A DNA stretch of 46,113 bases, from the NCBI GenBank assembly GCA_947629765.1, contig CANREW010000008.1, positions 1-46,113 of the forward strand, written 5' to 3'. A program made the position numbers and the translations under genes. Positions 23,998-36,300 of the stretch are shown here, piece after piece. The DNA comes from an uncultured Clostridia bacterium. Its GTDB lineage: Bacteria > Bacillota > Clostridia > TANB77 > CAG-508. The notes beneath the pieces were generated by a model. It saw only the letters and a list, made by a program, of their open reading frames with translations, was not told the origin of the DNA and did not search any database. The first letter of the stretch is position 1. The number at the start of each line of letters is the position of its first letter.

Positions 23998-26860
23998 TTA
24001 TTTACTTAATTGCCATACATTTCCTTCTTTGGTCGCTGAGACATCAGAATTTAGACAAACTACGGGACGAAGGCCCAAGTTGTAGTCGTAAGAGTCGTAG
24101 TTGCTCACGCTGCCGTTGCAGTACACGTCCATCAAGCGGTAGTCGTAGCCGTCGCCAGCCGAAGGAGACGCCAACCAGTACCCGTAGCAACTGCTATACT
24201 CAGTTGTGTGAGGGAAGTACATTGAATAGTTAGATTGTAATCTAGTTAAGTCAGTAGAACTTATTGAGGTTTGTGTACCATTTACATATAGCCAGTATTG
24301 ATCTTGCGACTTATCAGATGATACTTTGTATCCATATGTATCAGTGGTTCCTGGGCGAATGTCTGTAAATACATTAGATGCATCTGGGTGTTTGTTTAAA
24401 TAAGTATTCCAGCTTTCACACCACATTTCTAGTGTTGGTCCTCCTATTGCATATTGTCCATAGTGTGTGCTAGTATCTAGGAAACTAGCCCAATTTGTTG
24501 TATCTAGTAAATTGCTTACACACTTTGAGTTACTATAACTATTTGTTAAAGTATATTTAGTTGCCATAAATAAGTCTTTGTGTGTACTCCATCCGTTCTT
24601 TCAAGTTTGGTACACTGCTCCAATATGCACAATAAGTACCATATGTTCCATTCATTCCCGCTAAATTTCTTGCTGTTTCACTCTTTGTATTTTGTACATA
24701 GTCGTCTGCTATAATAAATACATTGCCGCTATTATCTTTGTAGAATATCTTCCAATCATTATCGCTTGTGACTCCATCTATGTCTACTGGATAATTTACT
24801 GGTTCTCCATAATTAGTCTCTTGTACCATATCTTCAATCGAACTTCTCTTTCTTCTTACGTGTACACTGTTACTATTTGCATTTCCAGCTCCATCTGTAC
24901 TTGTTGCTGTTATTGTATAATCTCCCTCTTCTTTTAAATCAAGTGTCTTAACTGTATTATTGTCTATCGTTCCGTTAGTGGTCATTTTTCCTTGAACTTC
25001 ATATGTTGTGCTGGCCACTCCCGTCGTTCCAAGTGCTGTGTCAGTTCCTGGCGTTATTGTAACTGTAATATCTGATATAAAGTCATCATTTGAGTCTTGT
25101 TTACCAGCTGTATTTATTTGAGGCTTAGTTGGTGGGGTTGTATCTACATTTGTTTGTTTCGCAGTAGCTATTTTTGATTCATTTCCAGCGTGGTCATATG
25201 CCTTTACTTGAACTGTATATACATTATCAGAAAGTTCTTTAAATATGTTTTGTGCTGTTTGAGCACTCGCATCGGTTGCATTTGCATCAATATCTTCCCA
25301 TTTCTGACCGTCAGTACTGAATTTTAATCCATCTATTCCGCTTAATTCATTTACGTGTCCTTCTGTTGGATTCTCATCGTGAGCACTTGCAGATACTGTT
25401 AAATCATTTTTCTTACCTGAATGTGTTACATCACTAACGTTCGTTGTGATAACTGTTGGAACACTTGGTGCAACTTTATCAATATTGCCAACAGTAGCTG
25501 TGGCTGTTGCTCCTGTTTGACCTGTGCTATCTTTTAATCTTGCAAATATCGTTCCATTTGTTGTCATTGTTACTGGTTCATTATTATCATATGTACTCCA
25601 TTTTGTATTTTCTGTTATGCTTGATTCTTTTGTGTATTCTATTGTATAATTATCATTTTCTTCCTTTCCTTCATACGCTGCCTCTATTGTTACTGTTACA
25701 TCGGTGTTTGTCCAGCCAGTCTTTGTATCTGGGCTATATGTGAATTTAAGTGCTCCTGAGCCACCTACTAGTGGGTCTCCGCCAGGTATTTTTTTAGTTT
25801 TTACATTATTTGTTTCTTTTGATTTTTCATTTCCCGCTTTGTCTATTGCTGTTACTGTTACTTTATATGAAGTATCTTGTTTTAATCCATCAAATGTATG
25901 TGATTTTGTTATTTCTGCTTGTGTTTCGTCCTGCGAGTTTTCTACTTTTTCTTCTTCTTCTGATTTGCTTTCTGCATTATCAATTTCTTCTATTTCATAT
26001 TTTATATCTACTATTCCACTTTTTTCACCTGGATGTGTACTCTCTTCTGGCTCTCCATCTTTTACGCTTGCTGTTACTGTTATACTGCTTGACGTTTGTG
26101 ATGTTGTAACTTGTGGTTCGTCTGGCTCTACTGTGTCTATATTATTTACTGTGGCTGTTGCTGTATATTTTGATGTGTCCCCTACTTTATTCTTTAATCT
26201 TGCTGTTATCGTTCCATTGGTCGTCATTTTTGGTTTATTACTATCATTATAGGTTGTCCATCCAGTTGTTGCATTACTATCTGTTGTATATTGTATTATA
26301 AAGTCTGATAAATCTTGTTCTTCATCGCTTTTTGCTGTTATAGTTACTGTTATTGGTCCCTTTGTCCAGCTGTTTGTCTCTGTACCTTCTGGTTGTTCTA
26401 GTTTTATTTCTAGACTTCCTTGTTTTATCTCTGGTAATGGTTCAAAGCCTTTATCTCCTAGTGATCCTACATATTTTGTTTCTTTCTCTGTTACATCAAA
26501 TACATATCCTTCTTTTGTTACTATCCTTAGTTTGTCTTCCTCTTCTCCTTCTTCTTTGCCTATTATATCTGCTGATTTCCTATCTTTGAATACTTCCGAT
26601 TCTTCTACCTTCTTTTTAAATTCTTCTAAGTATTCTTTTCCTGTTAAGTTTTTATGTATGTTATCGGCTATTACCATTATTCCTATCTGGTCTAAATTTT
26701 CTTGATATTCTGCTATTCTTGTCCTCACTGCTGCCTCTGTTGCTACATCTATTAACCCATGCTCTCCAACTGTACTATTTATTGTTATTGCAGACAGAAT
26801 TATCAGTATTATTATCGTTATTATTAATGCAATCAAGGTTATTCCTTTTTCTTTTCTCAT
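23998..26860 (-). CDS. DGR target: pilin-like, Ig-repeat, C-type-lectin surface protein (one CGG +1 site)
   Basis: Start MRKEKGITLIALIITIIIL, a class III prepilin signal (cleavage after KG) and pilin helix. Then an assembly region, three or more Ig/Fn3-like domains (repeats of TNGTI and ATVNNID/ATVGNID), a DWKIFYKDNSGNVFII segment, and a C-terminal formylglycine/C-type-lectin fold with the variable repeat (YWLASPSA to LGLRPVV). The frame breaks at GAA CGG A; skipping the C at 24595 gives PNLKEGWSTHKDLFMATKY, joining the halves of one lectin domain. Joined length 953 residues; unshifted, 767 residues without the VR. An internal ATG at 24567 could start the C-terminal part alone but has no good ribosome site. 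It is probably a surface or pilus adhesin with a diversified binding site. Second gene of the operon starting at 27385. Confidence 0.85.
24060..24181 (-). repeat. DGR variable repeat (VR) inside the target gene
   Basis: 122 bases aligned with the TR. Every substitution falls at a TR adenine (for example AAC to GAC, TAC, AGC, GGC or CGC; TAC to TGC; TAT to TCT); positions other than A are unchanged. It codes for residues from YWLASPSA to NLGLRPVV. It is 6 bases longer than the TR: seven variable codons face five AAC. Confidence 0.95.
24593..24595 (-). other. in-frame CGG +1 site (DGR target)
   Basis: GAA CGG A; skipping the C gives Lys-Glu-Gly-Trp-Ser. Unshifted, 12 more codons follow and then TAA. 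The downstream frame has a TGA just upstream of the site, so the shift must occur within a short window. Confidence 0.7.
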
Positions 26861-26920
26861 AAGTTTTGCTTTCCCTTCTTTCTTCTTTCTATTTGTTAAT
26901 TAGTAATTTAAAATTAGGAT

Positions 26921-27385
26921 TTATTTACTTACTCTAAAATCATAAGCATTTGCATAATCTAATGTACAGCTTGCAATAAGTTCTGTGCTCTCTCCTGGTT
27001 TTACTCCTTCTACATATACTGGCAAGGTTTCTAATTCTTTTCCGGTCTTATCTATTAGTGTTATCTTTATTACTTTTGTTTGAACTACACTTGTTGTATT
27101 TGTTACTTTTCCAAGAAGTAGTGTTTCATTTCCTTTTTGTGTTAGTTGTAAATCACTGATTTCTAATCCATCTACTACTTTTGTCTTATGTAGTTCCTCA
27201 CTTACATTTAATTTTGTTCCATCTTCTAAGACATTTACAAACTCTTCTTCTGGTGTATTTGTCTCATTTCCTCCTGCTTGATTTGCATTTCCTCCTTTGT
27301 TTTTTGTTAATAGGGTTATTCCTCCTATTATTACTACTGCGACAATAATTAATATTATTATCATTTTTTTCTCTGAGTCTTTCAT
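26921..27385 (-). CDS. membrane-anchored FxLYD-like protein
   Basis: 154 residues. Short cytoplasmic start (MKDSEKK), one helix (MIIILIIVAVVIIGGITLL, about 8-26), a Gly/Asn-rich linker and a beta-sandwich: GLEISDLQLTQKGNETLLLG, VTNTTSVVQTKVIKITLID, VKPGESTELIASCTLDYA. This resembles extracellular FxLYD-type domains. Ribosome site GGGAGGAAAACAA. First gene of the pilin/DGR operon (60-base gap), so probably part of the same surface structure. Confidence 0.7.
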   Translation of the reverse strand: MKDSEKKMIIILIIVAVVIIGGITLLTKNKGGNANQAGGNETNTPEEEFVNVLEDGTKLNVSEELHKTKVVDGLEISDLQLTQKGNETLLLGKVTNTTSVVQTKVIKITLIDKTGKELETLPVYVEGVKPGESTELIASCTLDYANAYDFRVSK

Positions 27386-27445
27386 TTGTTTTCCTCCCTC
27401 TTTTTTTTATATAATTTTTATTTTTAAACAAATTAAAATTGCAAC

Positions 27446-27493
27446 AAAAAAGCACACAAAACTTATACTAAAATTAAGTATAAGTCCTGTGTG
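27446..27493 (-). terminator. intrinsic terminator (candidate attenuator) ahead of the DGR operon
   Basis: Minus strand: about 17-bp stem from CACACAGGACTTATACT and AGTATAAGTTTTGTGTG, 7-base loop, then CTTTTTTG. It stands 60 bases before the operon's first ATG and after the leader ORF, where an attenuator would be. Confidence 0.8.
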
Positions 27494-27522
27494 TCCTTAT
27501 ATTATCTTTTTCTTCTAATATA

Positions 27523-27588
<66 letters not shown>

Positions 27589-27630
27589 TAGTTTTCCTCC
27601 AAATTTTTTGTTTTTTTGTCATAATTTAGC

Positions 27631-27640
27631 ATTATAACAC
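27631..27640 (-). promoter_or_regulatory. extended -10 promoter for leader and DGR operon
   Basis: Minus strand GTGTTATAAT, a TGn-extended -10 with a poor -35. It is 43 bases upstream of the leader ATG. Confidence 0.5.
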
Positions 27641-27731
27641 TTTTATTGTAACAAAAAATATTGGATTTATTTTATAATACATAACAAATTATGTGGTATA
27701 AATTTTAAAATTCTGCTCTGATATTAGCAAT

Positions 27732-28949
27732 TCATAATAGCCAATCTAATACATTTATTTTCTTTATTCCATCATAATCAGTATCTAATTCATTATCTAA
27801 TGTTAATATATATTTAGGATAATTATCGTTTATTTTTTTCAATGGTGCTAATTCTCTTTCTAGAATACTATTTTTTCCATCAATACCATCTCTTGTAGTT
27901 AATGCAACTTGATAATAAATTGTATTTTCTGGATTTTTTGCCACAAAATCAACTTCTAAATCATCATATTTTCCAATATAAACTTCATATCCTCGCCTTA
28001 ACAATTCAAGATAAACTACATTCTCTAATATGTGCCCCATATCTTTATTAGATCCTTGCCCTAACATATAGTATCTAAGCCCAATATCTACTGCGTAGTA
28101 TTTTTCTTGTGTTTTTAAAAATTCTTTTCCTTTTATATCATATCTGTTTGCTTTATATACAATATAACTATCTATTAAGGCCTGAACATAGGCTGAAACT
28201 GTATTATATGAATTATTTTTTTCTAATCCTTCGATGTTATCACTTATATTTTTCATACTTGTTCTATTGCCTATGTTATCATACAAGTATTTAGTTACTC
28301 TTTCCAAAGTGTTTTTATCTGTTATTCCTTTTCTTTGCATTACATCTTTAAATAAAATTGTATTATATATTCCATCTAAAAACAGGTTAATATTTTTCGG
28401 ATTGATTTTAAATAATTCTATTGCTTGTGGGAATGAACTATATTGTAAATAATCTCTAAATTTTCTCGATATATCAGTTTTATCTTCAAATGCTGACAAA
28501 TATTCTTTAAATGATAAAGGCAACATTTTAATTTCTATATATCTTCCTGTAAGTAATGTTGCAAGTTCTGACGATAAGAGCCAAGCATTTGAGCCAGTTA
28601 TATATAAATCTACATCTTTATTAATGAAAAGACTATCTACTGTTTTCTCAAATTCAACAACATTTTGAATTTCATCTAAAAATATATATGTTTTTTTGCC
28701 TTTTACTAATTTTGATTTTAAATATTCATATAATTTTTTTCTATCTTGTAATTCTTCATAATCTGCATTTTCAAAGTTGATTGATATTATTTGTTTCTCT
28801 TCTACTCCATTTTCTTTTAAATAGTCTTGGAATAATTCTAATAAAGTAGATTTACCACATCTTCTTATCCCTGTTATTACTTTTATAATTTGCTTATCTT
28901 TGAAATTCCTTAATATAGATAAATAGTTTTCTCTTTTTATTTTCTCCAT
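27732..28949 (-). CDS. AAA+ ATPase with DUF4143
   Basis: 405 residues from the ATG at 28949 (GGAGGCGATTTT upstream); a start at 29000 is possible but lacks a site. The N-terminal AAA_14 domain has VITGIRRCGKSTLL (Walker A) and TYIFLDEIQNV (Walker B), then YITGSNAWLLS (sensor) and GRYIEIKMLPLSF. The C-terminal DUF4143/PD-(D/E)XK-like domain has ENVVYLELLRRGYEVYIGK and LEVDFVAKNPEN. Common in gut bacteria, single gene, function unknown. Intact, no in-frame CGG. Confidence 0.88.
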   Translation of the reverse strand: MEKIKRENYLSILRNFKDKQIIKVITGIRRCGKSTLLELFQDYLKENGVEEKQIISINFENADYEELQDRKKLYEYLKSKLVKGKKTYIFLDEIQNVVEFEKTVDSLFINKDVDLYITGSNAWLLSSELATLLTGRYIEIKMLPLSFKEYLSAFEDKTDISRKFRDYLQYSSFPQAIELFKINPKNINLFLDGIYNTILFKDVMQRKGITDKNTLERVTKYLYDNIGNRTSMKNISDNIEGLEKNNSYNTVSAYVQALIDSYIVYKANRYDIKGKEFLKTQEKYYAVDIGLRYYMLGQGSNKDMGHILENVVYLELLRRGYEVYIGKYDDLEVDFVAKNPENTIYYQVALTTRDGIDGKNSILERELAPLKKINDNYPKYILTLDNELDTDYDGIKKINVLDWLL

Positions 28950-29106
28950 AAAATCGCCTCCAACTATTTTTATTATACTCTTTTTTATTATTATAGTCAA
29001 GTTTTTTCAAAATTATGAAAAAACTATTAGATTTTATGAAGTTTTTTCATTCTGTCTACTATTTAACTTTCTGTCTTAATATCAATGTAAATAAAATAGC
29101 TACTAT

Positions 29107-30241
29107 TTACTTCCTCCCAAGTACAATTGGTATTTCAAGCACCTTTTTATTTCTCAAAATAGTTAATTTTACTTCATCTCCTACTTCTTTTGTGTAAATA
29201 TATTTCCTTAAATCACTCATTTTATTTAAAGTAACACCATCAATTTGAGTTATTATATCTCCTACTAATAAGCCTTTTCCATAAGCTGCACCTGTCTTAT
29301 TTATCGATACAACATATATTCCTGAGTCGAATTTTAAATTTTCTTCTAAATATTGTATGACTTCTTTATCATAAGCATATATTCCAATCGAGCTTTCTAC
29401 AAAGTTTCCTGTATCTTTTATTTTTTCTATTATTGGTTTGACTATATCTATTGGTATTGCAAAACCGATATTATTTCCTTCTTTTATTTTTACAGCATTT
29501 ATTCCAATAACTTCCCCTTTTTCATTTATAAGTGGTCCTCCACTATTTCCCTCATTTATAGTTGCATCTGTTTGTATCAAGTCTTCCATATATGAAAGTT
29601 CGTCTTCTTCTTTTAGTTTTATCGTTCTATCTACTGCACTTATTATTCCTGATGTCACTGTACTTTGGAATTCTAGTCCTATTGGATTTCCTATTGCATA
29701 AACTGTTTGCCCTATTCTTATATCACTTGAATTTCCCAAAGGCAATTGTGTAAGTCCTGCTAATTCAACTTTTACTATACTTAAATCTATATCAGAATCT
29801 GCCCATATAACAGTCCCTGAATGTTCTTCTCCATTTTCTAATGTAACATAGCATCTACTATATTTTTCTCCTGTTACGTGTTCATTTGTTAAAATATATC
29901 CATCATCTGTTAATATGATTCCGCTTCCAAGCGATAATGTTACAGGTGAATTTATACTAAAAATAGATGTATCATTTGCATCTATTTTTGATATTCCGTA
30001 CTACACTTTTTGTTGCTTTTTCTAGCATACTACTTATATCTGTAACATTTTCTACATTTGTTTCTTTTGACAATTTTTCACTAGAATAAGATTCTTTTGG
30101 TTCTACATCTATATTAACATACATATCATACAAAACTATACTTGCTGTTGATATGATAAATACTGCTAATATTTTTGTTAATATATTCAAAAAAAAGTGG
30201 TTTCTCTTTTTCTCTACTCTATGTTTTTTCAATCTTTTCAT
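29107..30241 (-). CDS. HtrA/DegP-like serine protease (one CGG +1 site)
   Basis: Membrane-anchored quality-control protease. Start MKRLKKHRVEKK, helix about 18-42 (ILTKILAVFIISTASIVLY), linker, then SMLEKATKSVV where the frame breaks at GTA CGG A. Skipping the C at 29998 gives SVVGISKIDAND and continues into LGSGIILTDDGYILTNEHV (catalytic His), DSDIDLSIVKV (Asp) and ATINEGNSGGPLIN (Ser). One PDZ domain follows (about 280-365: GLLVGDIITQIDGV). Joined length 377 residues, normal for HtrA. Unshifted, an 89-residue fragment results. Divergent from the NRPS operon. Confidence 0.9.
29996..29998 (-). other. in-frame CGG +1 site (HtrA)
   Basis: GTA CGG A; skipping the C gives Val-Val-Gly-Ile at the start of the protease domain, where HtrA proteins carry a Gly. 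Confidence 0.75.
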
Positions 30242-30315
30242 TCCTTTATTTTGGCTTTATTTAAATTGTTCCCATTATTTTACATTCGTATTCATATGTA
30301 TATTTAAAATTTTGC

Positions 30316-30344
30316 TTGTTTTTTTATATTCGTTATTATATAAT
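30316..30344 (+). promoter_or_regulatory. promoter for the NRPS operon
   Basis: TTGTTT (30316-30321), 17 bases, TATAAT (30339-30344), 38 bases before the ATG; ribosome site GGGGGCAAAA. Confidence 0.6.
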
Positions 30345-30382
30345 GAGTTTGTATTATTTTTTGACAATTTTCGGGGGCAAAA

Positions 30383-33300
30383 ATGAAAAAGGATGTATAT
30401 GATTTAAGTAAGCCACAAGAGTCTATTTGGCTTACTGAACAATATTTTAAAAATACTAATATTAATCGTATTATTACTATTGTAGATTTTTCAAAAGATA
30501 TTAAAATTTTGGATTTTAATGCTTTGAAACAAGCTTTAAATAATATGATTAAATCTAATGATAATTTTCAAATCAGACTTTTCTTAGATAACGGTACTAT
30601 TAAGCAATATTTTTGTGACTTTGAAGAAATAGATTTCCCTATCTATGAAATTGATTCTCTAGATGCTTTTATAGACGAAGATTGTAACAGACAAAATGTA
30701 TTTAATCTTTTAGATAGCCCTCTTTATGAATTTAAGATTTTCAAAATTAAAGGAACAAATACTGGTGGTATTATAGGTAATTTCCATCATATCATTTGTG
30801 ATGCAATAACTACTGCTCTTTGTGTTAGACAAGTTGCAGAAAGTTATAACTCTTTAATCGATTCTGGCTCTTTGCCAAACCTAAATCCTGATAATAATTC
30901 ATATTTGCAATACATAAATAGTGAAAAAGAATATGTTCAAAGTGATAAATTTATAAAAGATAAAGAATTTTGGGATAAAATTTATGAAACCGTTCCAGAA
31001 GTTGCAACGATTTATAGTAATCATCCTGCAACTAGTTATCTAGGTTGCCAGGCAGATAGATTAACTTTTTCTTTTGATAAAAATATAAGTGATAAAATAA
31101 CTAGTTTTTGTCAAGATTTAAAAGTTTCAGTATATAACTTCTTTATGGCTATTTTAGGAATATATATTTCTAGGGTATCTAGACTTGACGATTTTGTAAT
31201 TGGTACACCAATTTTAAACAGAACTAATTTTAAAGAAAAACATACTCTTGGTATGTTTATTAGTACAATACCTTTTAGAATGAAAATAGATAATAGTATG
31301 ACTTTTGAATCTTTTGTAACTCAAATTGGAAAAGATACTTTATCTATGCTTAGACATCAAAAGTATTCATATCAATATATCTTAGAAAATCTTAGAAAAA
31401 AAGATTCGAGCCTACCTAATTTATATAATATTATGGTTTCATATCAAGTTAATAAGGCATCAGACGATTCTTCTAACTATACTACTGGGTGGCTTTTTAA
31501 TCATTGTACAAATAATGACCTAGATATTCATATATATGATTATAATAGTGAGCATAAAATAAATATTTCTTATGATTATAGTTTAAACAAATATACAAAA
31601 GAAGATATTAATTTAATTCATCCAAGAATTTTAAATATTATTAATCAAATTCTTGAAAACAAAGATATATTGCTTGAAGATATCGATATTGCAACTCCTG
31701 AAGAAAAAGCACAAATTTTGAATGAATTTAATAATACAAAAGTTAAGTATCCAAGTGAAGAGAGTGTTATTTCATTATTTGAAAAACAGGTCAATTTAAC
31801 TCCAAATGCTCCTGCTGTTTGTTTTGAAAATAACACTCTTACGTATAAAGAGTTAAATGATAAGGCAAATATCTTAGCACACTTTTTAAAGTCTCAGGAT
31901 ATTGGCCTATATGATACTGTTTCAATATTTTTAGATAAATCACTTGAAGCAATTGTATCAATCATAGCTGCCTTAAAGGTTGGAGCAAGTTTCTTGCCTA
32001 TTGATATTTCTTATCCAAATAGCAGAATTTTATATATGATAAAAGATGCTGCATCTAAGATTTGTTTTACATCCTCAGATTTAGAAAATCGCTTAGAATT
32101 AGATATTCCAAAGTTTGTAGTTGATTTAAATTCTGATATGTATAAAAAAGACATGCGCTTTGTATCAGCTAAAACTGAAAGTGCTGACGTTGTATATATA
32201 ATGTACACATCTGGTTCTACTGGCACTCCAAAAGGTGTAATGGTTCCTAACAAAAGTATTGTTAGGCTTGTTAAAAATACCAATTTTATAAAATTTTCTA
32301 AGGGAGATAGAATCCTTCAAACAGGTTCTATCGCTTTTGATGCATCTACTTTTGAGATCTGGGGAGCTCTGCTTAATGGCTTAGAATTGTTTATTCTAAA
32401 AAAAGAAAATCTTCTTAATCCAGATTATTTTAGTGATTATATAAGAGAAAATAAGATCAGTAGTTTGTTTCTTACAACTTCACTTTTCAATAAATTTTGT
32501 GAATATAACCCTAAAATGTTTGGATGTTTAAAATATCTACTTATAGGAGGAGAGGCTTTATCTTTTAAACATATTAAATCTGCAAGAGAGGCTAATCCTG
32601 ATTTAAATATTGTAAATGGCTACGGTCCAACTGAAAATACTACTTTTTCAGCATATTATAATATTAAAGATTTATCATTAGGATTTATCCCTATTGGCTT
32701 TCCTCTTGCTAATTCTACATGCTATGTCGTATCTAATACTGGAAATCTTCAACCTGTTGGCGTTCCAGGAGAGCTTTGGGTTGGCGGTGATGGTCTTTCT
32801 TTGGGTTATTTAAATAGACCTGATTTAACAGAGGAGAAGTTTATTAAAAATCCTTTCGGAGATGGAAAGGTATATAAAACTGGAGACCTTACTGTATTCT
32901 TAGCAGATGGAAGTATTAATTATATAGGTAGAATTGATAATCAAATAAAACTTAGAGGTTTTAGAATTGAGCTTAGTGAAATTGATTCTAAAATACTTAC
33001 CTTCTCTGGAATTAAAGAAAGTGTTACTATTATCCACAATAAAAATATTTGCTCATATATTGTAACTGAAAAAAATACTTCTGTGGATACTTTAAGGAAA
33101 TATTTAGGAACAGTTTTACCTTCATTTATGATTCCAAATTTTATTACAGAACTTGATAGTCTTCCTTTAAATGTTAATGGTAAAGTTGATAGAAAAAAAC
33201 TTCCTCTCCCTACTTTAAATGAGGAAAATCGTGAAATCGTCCCTGCAAGAAATGATTTAGATAAAATTATTATTGATGAATTAAAAGAAATATTAGGTAT

Positions 33301-36300
33301 TGATAATATAAGTATTAAAGATTCTTTTTTCGGAATTGGTGGAGATTCTTTAAATGCTATTACTTTGTGTACTCATATAGCAAATAAGCTCGGTATTTCA
33401 ATATCTGTAAAGGATATTTTTGAAAACCCAATTATTGAAAATTTATCTGATTTGGTTGCAGATAATAAAATTATGGAGACTTATGAAGTTACAAAAGCGC
33501 CAGAAAGTGAATCTTATCCATTGTCTTGTGCGCAATCTAGAATATATTACGCAAATACTGTCGCTCTTAATGAAAAAATTCTATATAATGTTTCTGGCGG
33601 ACTTCTATTTGATACAGTCCTTGATTCTTCAAAAGTACAGGAATCTTTAAATAAACTTATCAAATTACATTCTAGTTTTAGAACAGTCTTTAAATATGAA
33701 AATGGAGAACTTAAACAGTCTATTCTTGATAATGTTTCTATTGATTTAGAAGTAGAAGAATCTTCTAATGATGTTCAAAGTTTAGTAGATAAATTTCCAA
33801 GGCCTTTTGATTTAGCAAAGGCTCCTCTACTCCATGCTAAATTATACATATTAGATAATTCAAAGAGTTTGCTTTTGTTAGATTCTCACCACATAATTGT
33901 TGATGGAACTTCTCTTTCTATAATTTTTGATGATTTTTGCAGATTATATAATGGAGAAAAACTTGAAGAACACAATTTAAGATATGTTGATTATAGCGTT
34001 TGGGAAAAGGAATTTTTAGCTTCTGATAAGATAAAATCTTTTGAAGAATATTGGGACAATAAATTTAAGAATTTTGATTTTGAATCTCTTAATTTGCCTT
34101 ATGATTATCCTTTGTCTAATGTTAAGTCTTATAGTGGAGATAAGATTTCAATTTCTTTGGATAAAAATGAATTTAAAGCATTAGAAAATATTGCTAAAAC
34201 TAACAATATTTCTAGTTATTCTGTATTTTTATCTGCACTATATATACTTTTATACAAATATACTGGACAAAATGATATTGTTATAGGAAGTCCTTTTGCT
34301 GGCAGAAGTTTTAAAGAGGTTCAGAATTTAGTTGGAATGTTTGTTAATAATATGGTATTTAACAAGCATATTAACCCTGATTTAAGTTTTGCTGAATTTT
34401 TAAAGAATATTCACAGCGATGTTTTAGATGGAATTTCAAATCAGCCTTATCCTTATGAAATTTTGCAAAAAAAATTAACTAAAGATGCAAATACTTCCCT
34501 TCTTGATGTAATGTTTACTTATCAAAATATAGGTGCTACTATACCTACAATTAGTGGAAATAAAGCTAAGGTCTTTATTCCTAATACAAAAACTTCTAAG
34601 TTTAATTTATGGTTTGAGATAATTCCTGAAACTTACACATTTAATTTAGAGTTTAATACTGATTTATTCAAATTTGAGACAGCTGAAAGTATTCTTAAGC
34701 ATTATATCTTTGTATTAAAGCAAATGCTCTTAGATACAAATTGCAAAATTTGTGATTTATCTATTATTACTGACGAAGAAGCGGATCTTTTAAATAAATT
34801 TAATGATACATATATGCCTATTAATGACGACACTATTGTTTCTATTTTTGAGGATCAAGTCCAAAAGACTCCTGAAAAAATAGCTGTTATTTGTAATGAC
34901 GAAAAGCTTACATATAGTGAACTTAATAAAAAAGCTAATTCTTTGGCTCATTATCTAATTAAGTTTGGTATAAAAGAAAATGATATTGTTTGTATTATGA
35001 CAAATCGTTCTCTTGAAACTATCGTGTCAATGCTTGGTATTTTAAAGGCTGGAGCATCCTTCTTTAATGTTGATCCTACTTATCCAATAGACAGAACTAA
35101 GTATTACATAGAGGATAGCAAAACTCAATATGTACTAACACAAGCTGAACTTAAACAAAATGTTAAGCAAATCAAAAATTTAATTGAAATTGATTTAAGT
35201 AATGAAAAAATTTATGGAGATAATTTTGATAACCCAAATATTAGACCTAACAAAGATTCTTTGTCATATATAATTTATACATCTGGTTCTACTGGTACTC
35301 CAAAGGGAGTTATGCTAAATCAAGTAGGTTTTGCTAATATGGCCAAAGCTATGACTTATGCATTAGACTATTTACGTGATGGTAAACATCATACTATTGC
35401 ATCAGTTACATCTACTCCTTTTGATATTTTCGTTTATGAGATTTTTGTATCTTTAACTCATGGTATGACGGTTGTTATGGCAAATAACAGCGAGCATAGA
35501 AATCCAAAATTGCTAGATAGCTTAATTAAAAAACACAATGTTGATGTTATGACTGTTACACCTAGTCTTATGAAAATAAATTACGATAATAGAGAGAAAA
35601 ATACTGCACTTGCTAGGGTTAAAAATATGGTTTTTGGTGGAGAACCTCTCCCACAAAAATTTGTAGACGATTTACACGCATTAGCAAGTGATATAAATAT
35701 ATATAATATTTACGGTCCGAGTGAGATTACTGTTTTAAGTAATGTTCAAAACTTAGAAGGTGAAAAGGAAATCACTGTTGGTCCTCCTATTAAAAATACT
35801 CAAATTCATATTTTGGATAAAAATATGAAAAGAGTTCCTATTGGCGTTATTGGCGAGATTTACATCTCTGGTATACAAGTTGGAAATGGTTATATTGGAA
35901 AGCCTGAGCTAACTTCAAAAGTATTTTTGGACAATCCTTTTGGAGAGGGCAAAATATATAAATCTGGCGATATTGGAAGATGGACTTTTGATGGAAAAGT
36001 TCAATGTCTAGGACGTGTTGACCACCAAATTAAACTTCGTGGTCTTCGTGTTGAGCTTGGAGAAATCGAAAATAAAATGTCTCAAATCGAAGGAATCACT
36101 TCTTGTGTTGTAAACAAAGCTATTGTTAATAATAGAGAAGTTTTATGTGGTTATTATGTGACAAATGAAAATATTTCTGAGAATAAAGTTAAAGAGTTTT
36201 TAAGAAAATTCTTGCCTCAATATATGGTTCCAACTTATATTATTAAGTTAGATGAGATGCCTTATACAATAAACAGAAAGATAGATAGAAAAGCACTTCC

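Noticed and set aside
24692-26589. Several open frames on the plus strand opposite the Ig-repeat region
   Set aside because: They mirror a low-complexity Thr/Ser/Val-rich coding region, consist of hydrophobic Leu/Ser runs and have no ribosome sites.
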